In this document: piece after piece, positions 1 through 12,700 of the stretch | How the letters are laid out: the number at the start of each line of letters is the position of its first letter | Position numbering within the stretch: position 1 is the first letter of the stretch | Assembly: GCF_963259705.1 (NCBI RefSeq) | Contig: NC_081861.1 | Span: 70,413,623-70,477,622 of the forward strand | DNA length: 64,000 nt | Source of the DNA: Myotis daubentonii | Taxonomy: Eukaryota > Chordata > Mammalia > Chiroptera > Vespertilionidae | Direction: 5' to 3' | Program-made: the position numbers and the translations under genes | The notes under the pieces: model-generated | Told to the model about the DNA's origin: nothing | Seen by the model: the letters and a program-made list of their open reading frames with translations, nothing else | Databases searched by the model: none

Positions 1-230
1 ATGGCGAACCTTTTGAGCTCAGCGTGTCAGCATTTTGAATGACCCTAACTTAACTCTGGTGCCGTGTCACATATAGAAATTTTTTTATATTTGCAACCAT
101 AGTAAAACAATGACTTATATTTTTGATATTTATTTTATACATTTAAATGTTATTTAACAAAGAAAAATCAACCAAAAAAATGAGTTTGCATGTCACCTCT
201 GACACGCGTGCCGTAGGTTCGCCATCACTG
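1..230. mobile_element. hAT-type MITE, left end cut by window
   Basis: The right end reads GGTTCGCCATCACTG, the inverse of the sequence that opens the window (ATGGCGAACC, presumably preceded outside by CAGTG). Both termini therefore look like the inverted repeats of a hAT DNA transposon. The interior is AT-rich with no reading frame, and its subterminal parts are also partly inverted (the AGCGTGTCA region against CACGCGTGCC). The 8 bases after it, CTCTAGGC, would be one copy of the expected 8-bp target duplication; the other copy lies outside the window. It is non-autonomous. The family name is not assigned. Confidence 0.7.
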
Positions 231-489
231 CTCTAGGCTGAAGAAATTGCCCCACCCTGTTGGAAAACCTCTTGTCACACCTGTGGATTATTGTGTGAGG
301 GCAATTCAAGATTGAATACAATCAGTCAGCAATGAAATGTGAGTCAATGTAGGCTTTGAGCCTTTGCCTGATCTAATTGGCCAGAAAATGCATTTGACAC
401 TGTCCTGCACCAGAGATTGGGAAGTGTAAAAGAACTACATAATATATAGTCACAAACCCAAATGGGAAGCTAAAATGGGGAAAGAAAAA

Positions 490-1330
490 AAATGAAAGAA
501 CTAGGGAATTCTCCAGAGAATAGATAAATGAAATGGAAATAAGAAATGTATCTGATATAGAGTTCATAATAATGATGATAAATATGTTCAAAAGCATGAG
601 AAAAGATATACTAAGTATAAAAAAGAATGTCCAGAAATAAAAAAATGATATAGCACTAATAAAGAACATATTGGAAAGCATACACAACAGATTAGGGGAA
701 GCTGAAGATTGGATCAGTAAATTAGAAGACAGGGTAGAAAAAAATTACACAATCAGAGAACAACAACATAAAAAACCAAACAATTAAAATACAGGAGAAA
801 ACTTAAGGGAACTGTGGGACATGAAACATCTTTACATAAAAAGTGTTCTGGAAGGGGAAGGAAGTAAGCAAGGTAAAGATAATGTTTGAAGAAATAATGG
901 CAGAAAACTTCCCTAACCTGGTGAAGGAAAATGTCACACAAGTTTCCAGAGACACAGAGAGTCCCAAGCAAGAGGAACCCAAACATGCCAATGACCAGAC
1001 ACATCATAATTAAAATGTCAAAAATTAAAGACAAAGAAAGAACCTTAAAGGCAGCAAGAAAAAAGCAATTTGTTACCTACAAAGGAGCTCCCATAGGACT
1101 GTTGACTGATTTCTTATCAGAAATTCTACAGGCCAGAAGGGAATGACATGATTTACACAAGGTAATGAAAATCAAGCATTTATAAAACCAAGATTACTAT
1201 ATTCAGCAAGGCTACAATTCAAAATAGATGGTGAAATTAAAAGCTTCCCAGACAAAAAAAAAAAGGCTAAAGGTGTTCATTACCAACAAGCCAGCATTGC
1301 AAAAAATGCTAAAGATACTGCTGAAATGAG
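490..1330 (+). pseudogene. L1 ORF1 (RNA-binding protein) remnant
   Basis: ORF1 of L1 encodes a coiled-coil RNA-binding chaperone needed for retrotransposition. Only short open stretches survive. The best is 931-1146, which carries the C-terminal-domain signature around KDKERTLKAARKK, then VTYKGAPIGL and QARRE, as in the better-preserved copies in this window. The N-terminal part is recognisable only as A-rich coding-like sequence with many stops. Non-functional. Confidence 0.7.
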
Positions 1331-1369
1331 AAGAAGAAACAGAGAAAAATCTAAGTATATAGAATTAAA

Positions 1370-2216
1370 ATGGCAATATATAAGTACTTATCAATAATAG
1401 CCTTAAACACAAAAGGATTAAATGTTCCAATCAAAAGACAAAGGGTAGCTGAATGAATACAAAAGTATGGCCCAACTATATGTTGTCTATAAGAGAAACA
1501 CCTCAGAACAAAAGATGCACACTGGGTGAGATTGAAGGGATGGAAAAATTTCCATGCAAAAGGAAACAAAACAAAACAAAAAGCTGGAGTAGTAATACTC
1601 ATATGTGACAAAATAGATTTCAAAATAAAGGTCATCACAAGAGACAACCAAGGTCACTACATAATACTAAAGGGATCTATCCAACAAGAGTATAAAACTC
1701 TGGTAAACATATATGCACCCAAAATATGAGCACCTATATTTATATAAAAACTTCTAGAATACTTTAAGGGAGAGATCACCAACACTAGAGTCATAGTAGG
1801 GGACGTTAACAGTCCACTGACTTCACTGGATAGGTCTTCCTGACAGAAAATTAACAAGGAAACATTAACTCTAAAGGACACACTGAGTCAGATGGATTTA
1901 TTTGACATTAACAAAACATTTTACCACAAAGCTGCAGAATATACATGCTTCTCAAGGGCACATGGATTATTAGCTAAGATAAAACACATGTTAGGGCAGA
2001 AAACAAGTCTCTACAAGTTCAAGTAGATTAAAATAATATAAAGCACCTTCTCAGATGATAGTGGAATTAAATTAGAATTCAACTATTGTAAAAGCCCCGT
2101 CCCCCAAATATTCAAACACATGGAGGCTACATAACATGATGTTAAACAATGAATGGGTTATGAATAAGATCAAGAAAGAAATCAAAAACTTCCTGTAAAC
2201 AAATGAAAATGAACAC
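1370..2216 (+). pseudogene. L1 ORF2 endonuclease-domain remnant
   Basis: The start encodes MAIYKYLSII, the usual L1 ORF2 N-terminus, and 1526-1729 is open with the endonuclease-like string ILKGSIQQEYKTLVNIYAPK. Frameshifts and stops follow. The apurinic-type endonuclease domain is partly readable to about 2100, then homology ends. There is no reverse-transcriptase part. Confidence 0.75.
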
Positions 2217-2220
2217 ACAA

Positions 2221-3057
2221 CAAGCCAATATGTTTAATTCCCTCATGGATTCCCCCTTTAACCAATTCTATAAATATCCTTAGTCTCTCAGTGTATATCA
2301 ATGTGGTCAAAAGAAAGCATCTGATTAAATTAATCCTGATGGAATTGTGAATATCTGACATTACTATGTTGTCCTTAACTTTTTATGTGATTTAAAGGAT
2401 AGATTTCTTGAAACTGCTTGGATCTATGTTAAATTTCAAAATAGTGGCTTTCAGAAATTTTGCATAAAGTTTGTTTTGATTAGAGACTTTTCCAGAAAAA
2501 AAATCCAACATTTATTGGTGTTATGATATCTATATTATGGTGAAAATTTATCTTTTCCCTTCTATCAACACATCTTCTTTCTCTTTTTCTATTTCACCTT
2601 GTGCCAACACCAACCTTTTGGGGGCCTGAAGTGGAGAATCCTGTATTTCAAACTTAAAATTCCTTTAGGGAAAATAATTTCCACTCATGAATAACTTTCT
2701 TTTCCTAAGTCATTATTAACAAAGACCTCAATTTGTTTCTGCACCTGAAAATATTAATATTACTTTTATCTATTTGCTAGTAAAGTGCATTGAGAGTGAG
2801 AAATTCTCACTGGAAAAGAATGAAGCTCTGCTTTCTAACTCTAGAAAGGCTCTGTTTATCTGTACAAATAATACAATTTGAAGTGTTTGAAATAATTGTT
2901 TATTATTAGTCCTTCACAAGAATGCAGTTTAATAGTGATCAAATTAGTATTATAGTTATTAAATTAATATTGATTATATATAATTTGGCACAATACTGAA
3001 AAGTTCAGTTTCATAGTTATCAGCTGAAGTAACAAAGCATATTGTTGAAATAATGTG
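2221..3057. other. Unassigned AT-rich sequence
   Basis: Sequence with no open frame of note and no repeat I recognise. It ends at the target duplication of the HAL1 that follows. Confidence 0.5.
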
Positions 3058-3070
3058 AAGAATTATTTTT

Positions 3071-4987
3071 TTTCTTTTTTTTTCTTTTTTTAATTAAATC
3101 TTTATTGTTCAGATTATTACATTTGTTCCTCTTTTTTTTCCCCCCATAACTCCCCTCCTCCCAGTTCTCGCCCCACCCTCCGCCCTCACTCCCCACCCAC
3201 TGTCCTCATCCATAGCTGCACGATTTTTGTCCAGTCTCTTCCCACATCTCCCACACCCCTTTCCCCCCCCAAGAATAGTCAGTCCATTCCCTTTCTATGT
3301 CCCTGATTCTATTATAATCAACAGTTCATTCTGTTCATCAGATTATTTATTCACTTGATTCTTAGATTCACTTGTTGATAGATGCATATTTGTTGTTCAT
3401 AATGTGTATCTTTACCTTTTTCTTCCTCTTCCTCTTCTTAAAGGATACCTTTCAGCATTTCATATAATCCTGGTTTGGTGGTGATGAACTCTTTAGCTTT
3501 TCCTTATCTGTGAAGCTCTTTATCTGACCTTCAATTCTGAATGATAGCTTTGCTGGATAAAGTAATCTTGGTTGTAGGTTCTTGGTATTCATCACTTTGA
3601 ATATTTCTTGCCACTCCCTTCTGGCCTGCAAAGTTTCTGTTGAGAAATCAGCTGACAGTCGTATGGGTATTCCCTTGTAGGTAACTGAGTTTCTTTCTCT
3701 TGCTGTTTTTAAGATTCTCTCTTTATCTTTTGCTCTTGGCATTTATTTATGATGTGTCTTGGTGTGGTCCTCTTTGGATTCCTTTTGTTTGGGGTTCTCC
3801 GCGCTTCTTGGACCTGTAAGTCCATTTCTTTCACCAGGTGGGGGGGGTTTTCTGTCATTATTTCTTCGAATAGGTTTTCAATATCTTGCTCTCTCTCATC
3901 TTCTGGCACCCCTATAATTCTGATGTTGGTACGCTTGAAGCTGTCCCAGAGGCTCCTTACACTATCCTCGCATTTTTGGATTCTTTTTTCATTTTGCTTT
4001 TCCGGTTGGATGTTTTTTGCTTCCTCGCATTTCAAATCATTGACTTGATTCTTGCGCTCCTCTGGTCTGCTGTCGGGCGTCTGTATAATATTCGTTATTT
4101 CAGTCCGTGTATGCTTAATTTCTCGTTGGTTCCCCAATATAAGATCGAGGGTCTTATTAGTTTTCGTGTAGATCTCATTAAGTTTATCGACAGCTTCTAA
4201 ACAGTTCTTGAGAGACCTTAAAAGTGTGGTTCTGAACTCTATATCTTCCATTGACAATTTTGTCCTGTTTCTTTGTCTCCGCATTTTGTTATGCTTCCTT
4301 GGTGTACCCCCTAGTGGTCTTTGTTCGAAGTCTTATAGTTAAATCTTGATTGTTGTAGCTAATTCCAGGGAGGGTTTGACGTCCAGGCCAAGTGGCTATG
4401 AGAATCAGCTGTGTCAGCAGTGAGAGAACTTCTGTCCTCTAGGGAGGTGCTAATCTAGCCTTTGCCTGAGGCTATCCGGCAAATGCCTCTGGGCAGGGCT
4501 TGGGCGGGGCGGGTCGCACAGGATCAACAGGGTGGGCCGGAGAGAGCAGTTATGGCGGCTCTCAGTCCTGTCCCCAGGGGCTCTGCCTCTCTGAGTCCCA
4601 GCACCCACTGCAAAGCTCGGAGAGAAAGCTGCACTCGCTCTGACCGAAGCCATACAGTCCCGCTTCTCCCATTTGAGTCTGGGTCCCTAAAGACTCGCCC
4701 GGATCTGGTGCTCAGAGTCTGCGACTCCCTCCCGATTGAAAACAACAACCGCGCCCTCCGCCCCCAGCCCGCTCCGCGCACTCCGCACCTCAGAATTTGA
4801 CTTCACCACTGCGCCTCCTCTGAGTGTCCGTGTGCGTTTCTCTTTCCTCCTAGTTGTAGGACTTCCACTCAGCCAGCGTTCCTGTGGTTCTGGGTGATGT
4901 CCGTTCCGTGTTTTAGTTTCACTTTTGAAGTAGTTGTTCAAAGCAGCAAACTCCGGCGTTAACCTATGCCGCCATCTTGGTTCTCCC
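3071..4987 (-). mobile_element. HAL1 (half-L1) retrotransposon, near full length
   Basis: A 1.9 kb element with a GC-rich 5' UTR (from 4987, starting with an AACCAAGATGGCGGC motif), ORF1, a short 3' UTR with AATAAA, and a poly(A) tract read as poly(T) at 3071-3110. No ORF2 lies between ORF1 and the tail, which is the half-L1 architecture. It is flanked by a 13-bp target duplication AAGAATTATTTTT at 3058-3070 and 4988-5000, so the insertion is complete and 5' intact. It matches the element at 18743-20642 along its whole length. Confidence 0.85.
3435..4284 (-). pseudogene. HAL1 ORF1, two frameshifts
   Basis: The frame starts MRRQRNRTKLSMEDIEF, as in the intact copy at 19449-20297. It is open for 191 residues to about 3709. 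A one-base deletion near 3740 (within the ATCATAAATAAATGCC stretch) shifts the frame, reading continues as MPRAKDKERILKTAR, and a second one-base loss near 3490 moves it again just before the natural stop. It has an N-terminal coiled coil, a central RRM-like part (IRIIGVPE) and the C-terminal domain with KDKERILK. This copy cannot make the complete protein. Confidence 0.85.
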
Positions 4988-5017
4988 AAGAATTATTTTT
5001 GAAATTATAACTTGAGA

Positions 5018-5990
5018 CTAGATGCCTGGTGCACAAAAATTTATGCCCTTGGGGGAGTCCCTCAGCCCGGCCTGTGCCCTCTCACAGTCTGGGACCACTC
5101 GGGGGATGACCACCTGCTGACTTAGGCCCACTCCCTAGGGGATTGGGCCTGAGCTGGCAGTCAGACATCCCTCTGGCAGCCCAGGAGCCTTGGGGGATGT
5201 CCACTTGCCAGCAAGGAGCAGGTCTAAGCTGTAGTTGGACATCCTTAGCACTGCTGAGGAGGCAGGAGAGGCACCCACCACCACCGCTGTACTGGCAGCT
5301 GGCAGCCTGGCTTGTGGCTGAGCAGAGCTCCCCCTGTGGGAGTGCACTTACCACCAGGGGGCAGCTCCTGCATTGAGCATCTGCCCCATGGTGGTCAGTG
5401 TGTGTCATAGTGACCAGTCATTCCCAGTCATTCTGCTGTTAAGGTCAATTTGCATATTACCCTTTTATTATATAGGAGTGCCTGTCCAGCCTGGGTGAGC
5501 GGCTGAGGGATGTTTGCAGTCTGGTCAAGCCCCCAGCAGGTACCCTCACCCCATGAGGGTGTGGCCATCCTGGGTGAGGGGCTGATGGCTGTTTGCAGGC
5601 TGGCCAAGCCCCCCAGCAGGGACCCTCACCCCATGAGGGTGTGGCCAGCCTGGTTGAGTGGCTGATGTCTGTTTGCAGGCTGGCCATGGCCCCCAGCAAC
5701 CCAAGCTCCAGTTGAGGCTGGCTGGAAGCAGGTATCTGGGATTTATTTGTCTTCTATAATTGAAACTTTGTTGCCTTGAGTGGAGACCACAGTGGGACAG
5801 GGCAGGCAGGAAGCTTGGCTTTCTCCATCACCTGGACAACCAAGCCTCCTGCTTGCTCCAGCTCTGTGGCTGCCAACTGCCATCTTGGTTTGGTTAATTT
5901 GCATATAGTTGTTCTGATTGGCTGGTGGTTGTGGCTTGGGGCATAGCGGAGGTGTGGTCAATTTGCATGTTTCTCTTTTATTAGATTAGA
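5018..5990 (-). mobile_element. Composite Helitron (two fused elements)
   Basis: On the minus strand the 3' end is at 5018: CTAG preceded by a hairpin of GTGCAC-type arms. A complete Helitron 5' terminus (TCCTATATAATAAAAGG) appears at 5477, but the base beyond it is G, not the T expected at a real insertion border. Helitron-type sequence then continues to a second 5' terminus at 5990 (TCTAATCTAATAAAAGAG) that does have the A/T border. The unit from 5018 to 5990 therefore looks like one mobile element made of two fused Helitrons. The same fusion point recurs at 25175. No Rep/helicase coding remains. Confidence 0.8.
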
Positions 5991-6834
5991 TGTGTCTTGC
6001 TAAAAAGATTCTAGTTATTAATATGAAAAGGAGTGCAATAAGATGAGTGGTAGAGTGTTGAAGGTCTTGAATGAGTTAAGAAAAATCTATATGTTAACTT
6101 GGAATTGGGAAAAAAAATAAGTACATATTTCTAGTTGACAAAGAGTATTGAAACTTGAGTAAGAACTTGTTATAAGGAGACAATTTATATAAATATATAG
6201 ATTGGAAAGGTCAAATGAAGTATTTGCCCATTAACCCTCTTCCTTTCCAAAGTGATTTTTCTCTAAAACTGAGATTCTCATTTAATAGTAATACTTAGTA
6301 TGGAAAAATGAGCTACTTGTTACTATGAGTAATTATATTAGTTGGGATTTCATAAAGAAAATAGAGCCACTCCAAACATTAATGAAAATGACAAGATATA
6401 TTATAAAATTCAGGAAGAGGAAAAAAATGTGAACAGACCTTAAGTGTGAACTAGAAGCTGAATATAAAGTTTACTGAGAAACTCAGCTTGGTGTACCAAT
6501 GACAATGGCTCTTAAAAGTTCACCAGGAAAGTGATGCAAGTCTTAAATATTTGTGTAAGCTCTCATCAAATGTCTCCAAAGCAGCAGAGTGCATGTTCAC
6601 CTAGAAGTCTGAGAAGCTACTATAAATCTGTCTGCCCATGTGTCTGGTCTAAATGACCTTTCAGGAACAATAGCTTTACTTAACTTCACCATTCCAAATC
6701 TACCAGGGACTCCCCTCCTACAAATTTTAACCCATAGCCATACAAAAAAAAATATGAATTCAGAAATGTAGACATCAGTGGGTTTAATAGCCAACAATTT
6801 GTAATCTTGCATTGAAATCCTTTTCAGTTGGGTC
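5991..6834. other. Unassigned sequence
   Basis: AT-rich DNA without a recognisable gene or repeat. Confidence 0.5.
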
Positions 6835-7000
6835 AAGTTTCTTAAGTTTTCTAAATCTCCATTTTCTGGCCAATGGAAAGAAAATAGGATTCCACCTAGT
6901 CTCCTATCTACCTACTCCAGAACTTCTGTGAGGATAAAATGAGATGAGGCATGGGAAAACACTTCACAGACATCTGGCTACAGTGCAAAATGTTTCCACC
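6835..7000 (+). repeat. MIR SINE fragment
   Basis: Shows the diagnostic MIR order: CTTAAG...CTCCATTTTC, then TGTGAGGATAAAATGAGATGA followed by AAACACTTCACA. Strongly diverged, as expected of this ancient mammalian tRNA-derived SINE. Confidence 0.65.
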
Positions 7001-7989
7001 TGGTTATAAAGCAAGTAGTGTTCCTGGGCTGAAGAAACTTCAAGGAGGCTAGTTGTTAGGGAGAGGAAGCCAGGCATTGCTCTGTGATATCATTACCCAG
7101 ACAGATCCTTAGCATATTAGCCTTTTATATAGAGAGATAATTAAATCTTCTGTGGAATAACTTAATGTCTTGAATGAACTCTCAATATTGCTTATTTTCT
7201 TTTATGAGGCAAATTCAGATATCTTCTTTTTGATATATACACCTTAAATGGCTACCTAAAGAAAGTATACACACTGAAAAATATAAAATTTTAAACAGTA
7301 TGCCTATAAGTTTGTATACCACCAGCACTCTGCTTACAACTAGTATACTAACTCAGAAGTCATTTTGAAGTTATACTTAAAATTCTTCAAAAATCAGTTT
7401 CATTTACTACGTGACTCTTAAGTTAATATCACCAGGACTGTTTTTGTGGTTATCATTACCTGTTATCATGATTACCATTCCTCAAATGTAAATATTACTT
7501 TTTGGTGGGAGTCACTGTTTTATATTTTATTCACAGGTATAAATTTTATTATGACAGAGCCAAATCAAACCACTACCTAATATGTTATATATCAAAACAT
7601 GTAATAACATGTAACATTTCATTTTCCTCAGTTTAATCTTAATATACTTTGCCAGGACAGCTGTCATTTCTGGACCTTTAGTTTTATTTTAAGTTCAATT
7701 TTTATATCAAATTTTTTTTAAAACATAAACAAAGATGAAACTCAGCATTGGTTTTTTTAAGATTTGCCATCTGCTTCATTTGAATTTTCCCGGAAGATGT
7801 CAGCTTCAAACATCTCTAATTCTAGAAAGGCTAATTATAGATTATTAAAACTGATTTATTCTAGTTATATTTAGTTTCTAATCTCTTAGTGTACCAATGA
7901 CTCATATGATGAACTAATACAATAAATTCCATTTAAGGAGTTTTATTATTCTTTCGACCCTGCAATATGATTTTCTTTCATTATAAAAG
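7001..7989. other. Unassigned AT-rich sequence
   Basis: No feature that I can support. Confidence 0.5.
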
Positions 7990-9190
7990 TGGTCAGTAAA
8001 ATATTTTCTCCTGTTCATTTTGGAAATTAGCATTTTGTGTGTGTGTGTGTGTTTTTCTTATGTAGCCTAGCTAGAAGCTAATTAATTATACTGAACTTTT
8101 TAAAGAGATAGGCTTTGGTTTTGTTGATTTTCTCTATTGACTTCTCATTTTCTAACATCTGCTCTAATTTTCCTTATTTAATTTTTTTTCTGTTTACTTT
8201 GGATTTAATTTTCTCTTCTCTTTCTAGTTTCCTAAGGTAGAAGATTAGATTACTGATTTTAAACCTTTTATTTCTGTTCTCTAGGCATTGGATGCTATAC
8301 ATTTTACTCTGAGTAATGACTTTTTGTATCTAACAAATTTTAAGTTGTAGTATCATTTTTGATAAAGTAAAGCATTTTAAACATGTCTTGAGATTTCTTC
8401 TTTGACACATGTATTATTGGAAATGTGTTGTTTAATGTCCATGTATTTGGGATTTTCCAGATATCTTCCTGTAATTGGTTTCTAGCTTTAATACTGTGGT
8501 TAGAGATCATATATCATATTATCCCAATTCTTTTAAAATTGTTAAGGTCTATTTTATGGCCCAAAATGTGGCCTATCTTAGTGAATGTTCATGTGAGGTT
8601 AAAAAGAATGTATATTTTGTTTTTGTAGGGTTTTTTTTATATTTTATTAGTGGTTTCTTTTTTTAATTTTCAAATCGATTTCTTATTGTTGATAGTATTA
8701 CAGATATATCCTGTCCCCACCTTCCCCCTCCTCTCATTTTGTTTTTGAATGAATTATTCTATAGATATCAATTAGATCCAGTTAATTAATGGTGCTATTG
8801 AGTTCAACTTTGTTCTTACTGATTTTCTGCCTGCTGGATCTGCCCATTACTGATAGAGGAATTATAAACTCACCAGCTATTATGATTTATTTATTTTTTT
8901 CTTGCAGATCTATCAGTTTTCACCCTATAGATTCGGACACTTGGTTGTTAGTTGGACATAAATTTAGGAATGTGATGCCTTCTTAGAGAATTATCCTTTT
9001 ATCATTATGAGATGCCTTTCTTTGTTCCTGATAATTTTTCTTTCTCTGAAGTTGACTCTCTCTGAAAGTAATTAAATTACTCCTGCTTTCTTTTGATTAG
9101 TGTTAGTATACTATATAATTATTAATCCCTTTAGTTTTAATAAATATGTGTCATTGTATTTAACTTAGTTTCTTGTAGACAACACTTTTT
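7990..9190 (-). mobile_element. Ancient L1 fragment, antisense ORF2
   Basis: Reads as the reverse complement of the endonuclease end of an old mammalian L1 ORF2. Typical stretches are the ATTGTGGTCTGAGAA-like region near 8490-8510, TTGAGTTCAACTTTGTTC near 8798, and the terminal TTTCTTGTAGACAACAC. A poly(T)-rich interruption at about 8625-8750 may be a separate small insertion. No open frame survives. Confidence 0.65.
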
Positions 9191-9227
9191 AATTGTTTAA
9201 AGCATGGGTTTAAACATGGGTTTAAAG

Positions 9228-9450
9228 CATGGGTTTAATTGTTTTTGACTCAAGGGTCACAATGGGTTCTTAAACTGGACTCAGAAGAAGGAGCTGCAGC
9301 CGTGTTTCCCGACGTTGCCATGTTAACACTGCTGCTGGTGAAGGAGCGGAGGGGAGAGCAAGAGAACCCTCCGCTCTTTCGGCTCCGCGGGCCAGATAGA
9401 ACAGCCGAACAGGCCAGATCTGGCCCGCAGGCCGTAGTTTGCCCACGGCT
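9228..9450. mobile_element. hAT-type MITE with 8-bp target duplication
   Basis: Flanked by GTTTAAAG at 9220-9227 and again at 9451-9458, the 8-bp duplication typical of hAT elements. The right terminus is CCGTAGTTTGCCCACGGCTG, a hAT-like end; the left terminus (CATGGGTTT...) is only an imperfect match to it. The interior is GC-rich (GGCTCCGCGGGCC) and stands out from its AT-rich surroundings. No transposase frame. Confidence 0.65.
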
Positions 9451-9714
9451 GGTTTAAAGTATGACAAATAGCAATATATATATTTCTCCTTTTTTACCCA
9501 TTGACCTCCTCATGGCCTCCACTATCCCCTGGCACATGCCCTCACCCCAGCCCCCATGATTGTGTCCATTGGTTATCCTTTATGAATGCATACAATTCCT
9601 TCAGTTGATCTCTTACTCTCAAAACCTACACCTGCTTTCCCACTGTAGTTTGACTGTCTGTTCCATGCTTCTTAGTCTCTGTATATATTTTTGTTCATCA
9701 GTTTATGATATTCA

Positions 9715-12700
9715 TTATATTCCACAAATGAGTGAGATCATGTGATATTTATCTTTCTCTGACTGGCTTATTTCGCTTAGCATAATGCTCTCCAGTTCCA
9801 TCCATGCTGTTGCAAATGGTAAGAATACCTTCTTTTTTACATCAGTGCAGTATTCTATTGTGTAGATGTACCACAGTTTTCTCATCCACTCATCTGCTGA
9901 AGGGCATTTAGGTTGTTTCCAAATCTTAGCTATTGTAAATTGTGCTGTTATGAACATAGGAGTGCATATATCATTTCTGATTGGTGTTTCTGTTTTCTTG
10001 GGATATATTCCTAGAAGTGGGATTACTGGGTCAAATGGGAGTTCCATTTTTTTTTTTAAGAGACGTCATACTGTTTTCCACAGTGGCTGCACCAGTCTGC
10101 ATTCCCACCAGCAGTGAAGGAGGGTTCCTTTCTCTCCTCATCCTCTCCAGTTTCCTTGTCCTTTGCCAATTTGTTGATGATAGCCATTCTTTCAGGTGTG
10201 AGATGGTACCGCATTGTTGTTTTGATTTGCATCTCGCAGATGACTGTTAAGTTCTATGAGTCCCTTATAAATTTTGGAGATTAAACCCTATCAGAGATAG
10301 CATTGGCAAATATGATCACCCATTCAGTGGGCTTTCTTGTTGTTTTGTTGATGGTTTCCTTTGCTGTGCAAAAGCTTTTTATTTTGATGTAGTCCAATTT
10401 GTTTATTTTCTCCTTAGTTTCTGTTGATCTAGGAGTTGTGTCAGCAAAGATATTGCTAGGACATATATCTGATATTTTGCTGCTTGGCTTGTTCTAAGAT
10501 TTTTATGGATTCCCGTCTTATGTTTAAGTCCTTTATCCATTTTGAGTTTATTTTTGTGTATGGTGTAAGTTGTTGGTGTAGTTTCATTTTTTCTTCAGGC
10601 ATCTGTCGAGTTTCCCCAGCACCATTTATTGAAGAGACTGTCTTGACTCCATTGTATGATCTTGCCTCCTTTGTCAAATATTAATTGAGCATAATGGCTT
10701 TTGTCAATTTCTGGGTTCTCTGTTCTGTTCTACTGGTCTATATGTCTGTTCTTGTGCCAGCACTAGGTAGTTTTGAGAACAGTGGAATTGTAGCATATCT
10801 TGATATATGGTATTGTGATCCCTCCAACTTTGTTCTTCTTTTTCAATATTGCTACAGCTATTCAGTGTCCTTTTTTATTCCAGATGAATTTTTGGAGAAT
10901 TTGTTCTAGGTCTTTGAAGTATGCCATTGGTATATTAATGGGGATTGCATTGAATTTATAGATTGCTTTCGGTAATATGGGCATTTTAATGATCTTGATT
11001 CTACCAATCCATGAACATGGTATGTTGTTCCATTTGTTTATATCTTTCTCTATCTCTTTTTTTAGTGTCCTGTAATTTTATGAGTATACATCTTTTACCT
11101 CCTTGATTAAATTTATTTTGAGGTATCTTAATTTTTTTGTTGCAATGATAAATGGAATTTTTTGTGTTTCTTTTTCTGAGAGTTCATTATTGGTGTATAA
11201 AAAATCCAGAGACTTGTGGGTGTTAATTTTGTATCCTGCTACATTGCTGACTTCATTTATTAAGTCCAGTACTTTTTTTGATGGAGTCTTTAGGATTTTC
11301 TATGTACAATATCATGTCATCTGTGAATGATGACAATTTTACTTCTTCTTTTCCAATTTGGATGCCTTTTATTTCTTCTTCTTGTTTGATTGCCATGACT
11401 AGTACCTACAGTACTATGTTAAACAGGAATGGTGAAAGTGGGTATCCCTTTCACACTCCTGTTCTTAGGGGAAATGGTTTTAGTTTTTGCCCATTGAGTA
11501 TGATGGTGGCTATAGGTTTGTCATATATGGCTTTTATTATGTTGAGGTATGATCTTTCTATTCCCACCTTGCTGAGAGTTTTTATCAAGAACAGTTGTTG
11601 GATTTTGTCAAATGCTTTTCCTGCATCAATTGATATGATTATATGGTTTTTATCTCTCAATTCATTTATGTGGTGTATCACATTTATTGATTTGCGGATA
11701 TTGTACCATCCTTGCATCCCTGGGATACATCCTACTTGGTCATGGTGAATGATCTTTCTAATGTAATGCTGGATTCGATTTGCTAGAATTTAGTGGAAAA
11801 TTTTGACGTCTGTATTCATGAGGGATATTGGCCTATAATTATCTTTCTTTGTATTGTCTTTATCTGGTTTTGGGATTAGGATAATGCTGGCTTTGTAGAA
11901 AGAGCTTTACAGTGTTCCTTTAGAGCTATGAACTTCCCTCTCAGGACTACTTTCACTGTGTCCCATAGATTTTGAATTGTGTTTTCATTGTTGTTTGTTT
12001 ACAGGTTTTTTTTTTTATTTCTTCTTTTATCTCTTTGGTAGCCTTATCATTGTTTAATAATATGTTATTCAGCCTCCAAGTGTTTGCATGTTTTGATTGT
12101 TCTTATTGTAGTTGATTTCTAATATTATGCCATTGTGGTCTGAGAAAATGCTTGATATGATTTCAATCTTCTTGAATTTGGACAGACTTTGCCTGTGTCC
12201 CAATATTTGGTCTATCTTTGAAAATGTCCCACGAGCACTTGAGAAGAATGTATATTCTATAGTTTTTGGATGGAATGTTCTGAAGATGTCAATTAAGTCC
12301 ATCTGATCTAGTGAGTCATTTAGGATTGTTATTTGTTTGCTGATTTTTTTTTTTATTTTTGTCTAGAGGATTTATTCAGTGATTTTAGTGGGGTATAAAA
12401 GTCTCCTACTATGATTGTATTGCTGCCAATCTCTCTCCCCTGATATCTTCCAGAAGTTTTTTTTTTTTTTTTTTTTTTTAATGTATTTTGATGCTCCTGC
12501 ATTGGGTGCATATATGTTTACCAGAGTTATATCCTCTTGTTGTATCGATCCCTTTAGTATTATGAAGTGGACTTTCTTGTCTTTTGTTATGGCCTTCACT
12601 TTGAGGTTTATTTTGTGAGATATAAGTATTGTTACCCCAGCTTTCTTTTTTTTTCCCATTTGCCAGAAAGATATTTTTTCACCCCTTCTTTTTCAATCTG

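Larger units (their letters stand above)
470..2220 (+). mobile_element. Old L1 LINE fragment, 3' truncated
   Basis: An L1 in sense orientation with a decayed ORF1 (about 490-1330) followed by the first part of ORF2 (from ATG 1370). Homology stops near 2216-2220 in the middle of the sequence between endonuclease and reverse transcriptase, so most of ORF2 and the 3' UTR are missing. It is clearly more diverged than the L1 at 51547-57763. No target duplication was identified. Confidence 0.8.

Noticed and set aside
5082..5408. Frames on both strands, and homologues at 23255-23632 and 24779-25140
   Set aside because: They repeat at every Helitron of this subtype, are open in several frames and hold no domain; non-coding Helitron body.
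11278..11748. 156-codon plus-strand frame, and similar ones at 32429-32839 and 27601-28023
   Set aside because: They are antisense shadows of L1 ORF2, present wherever L1 lies on the other strand.
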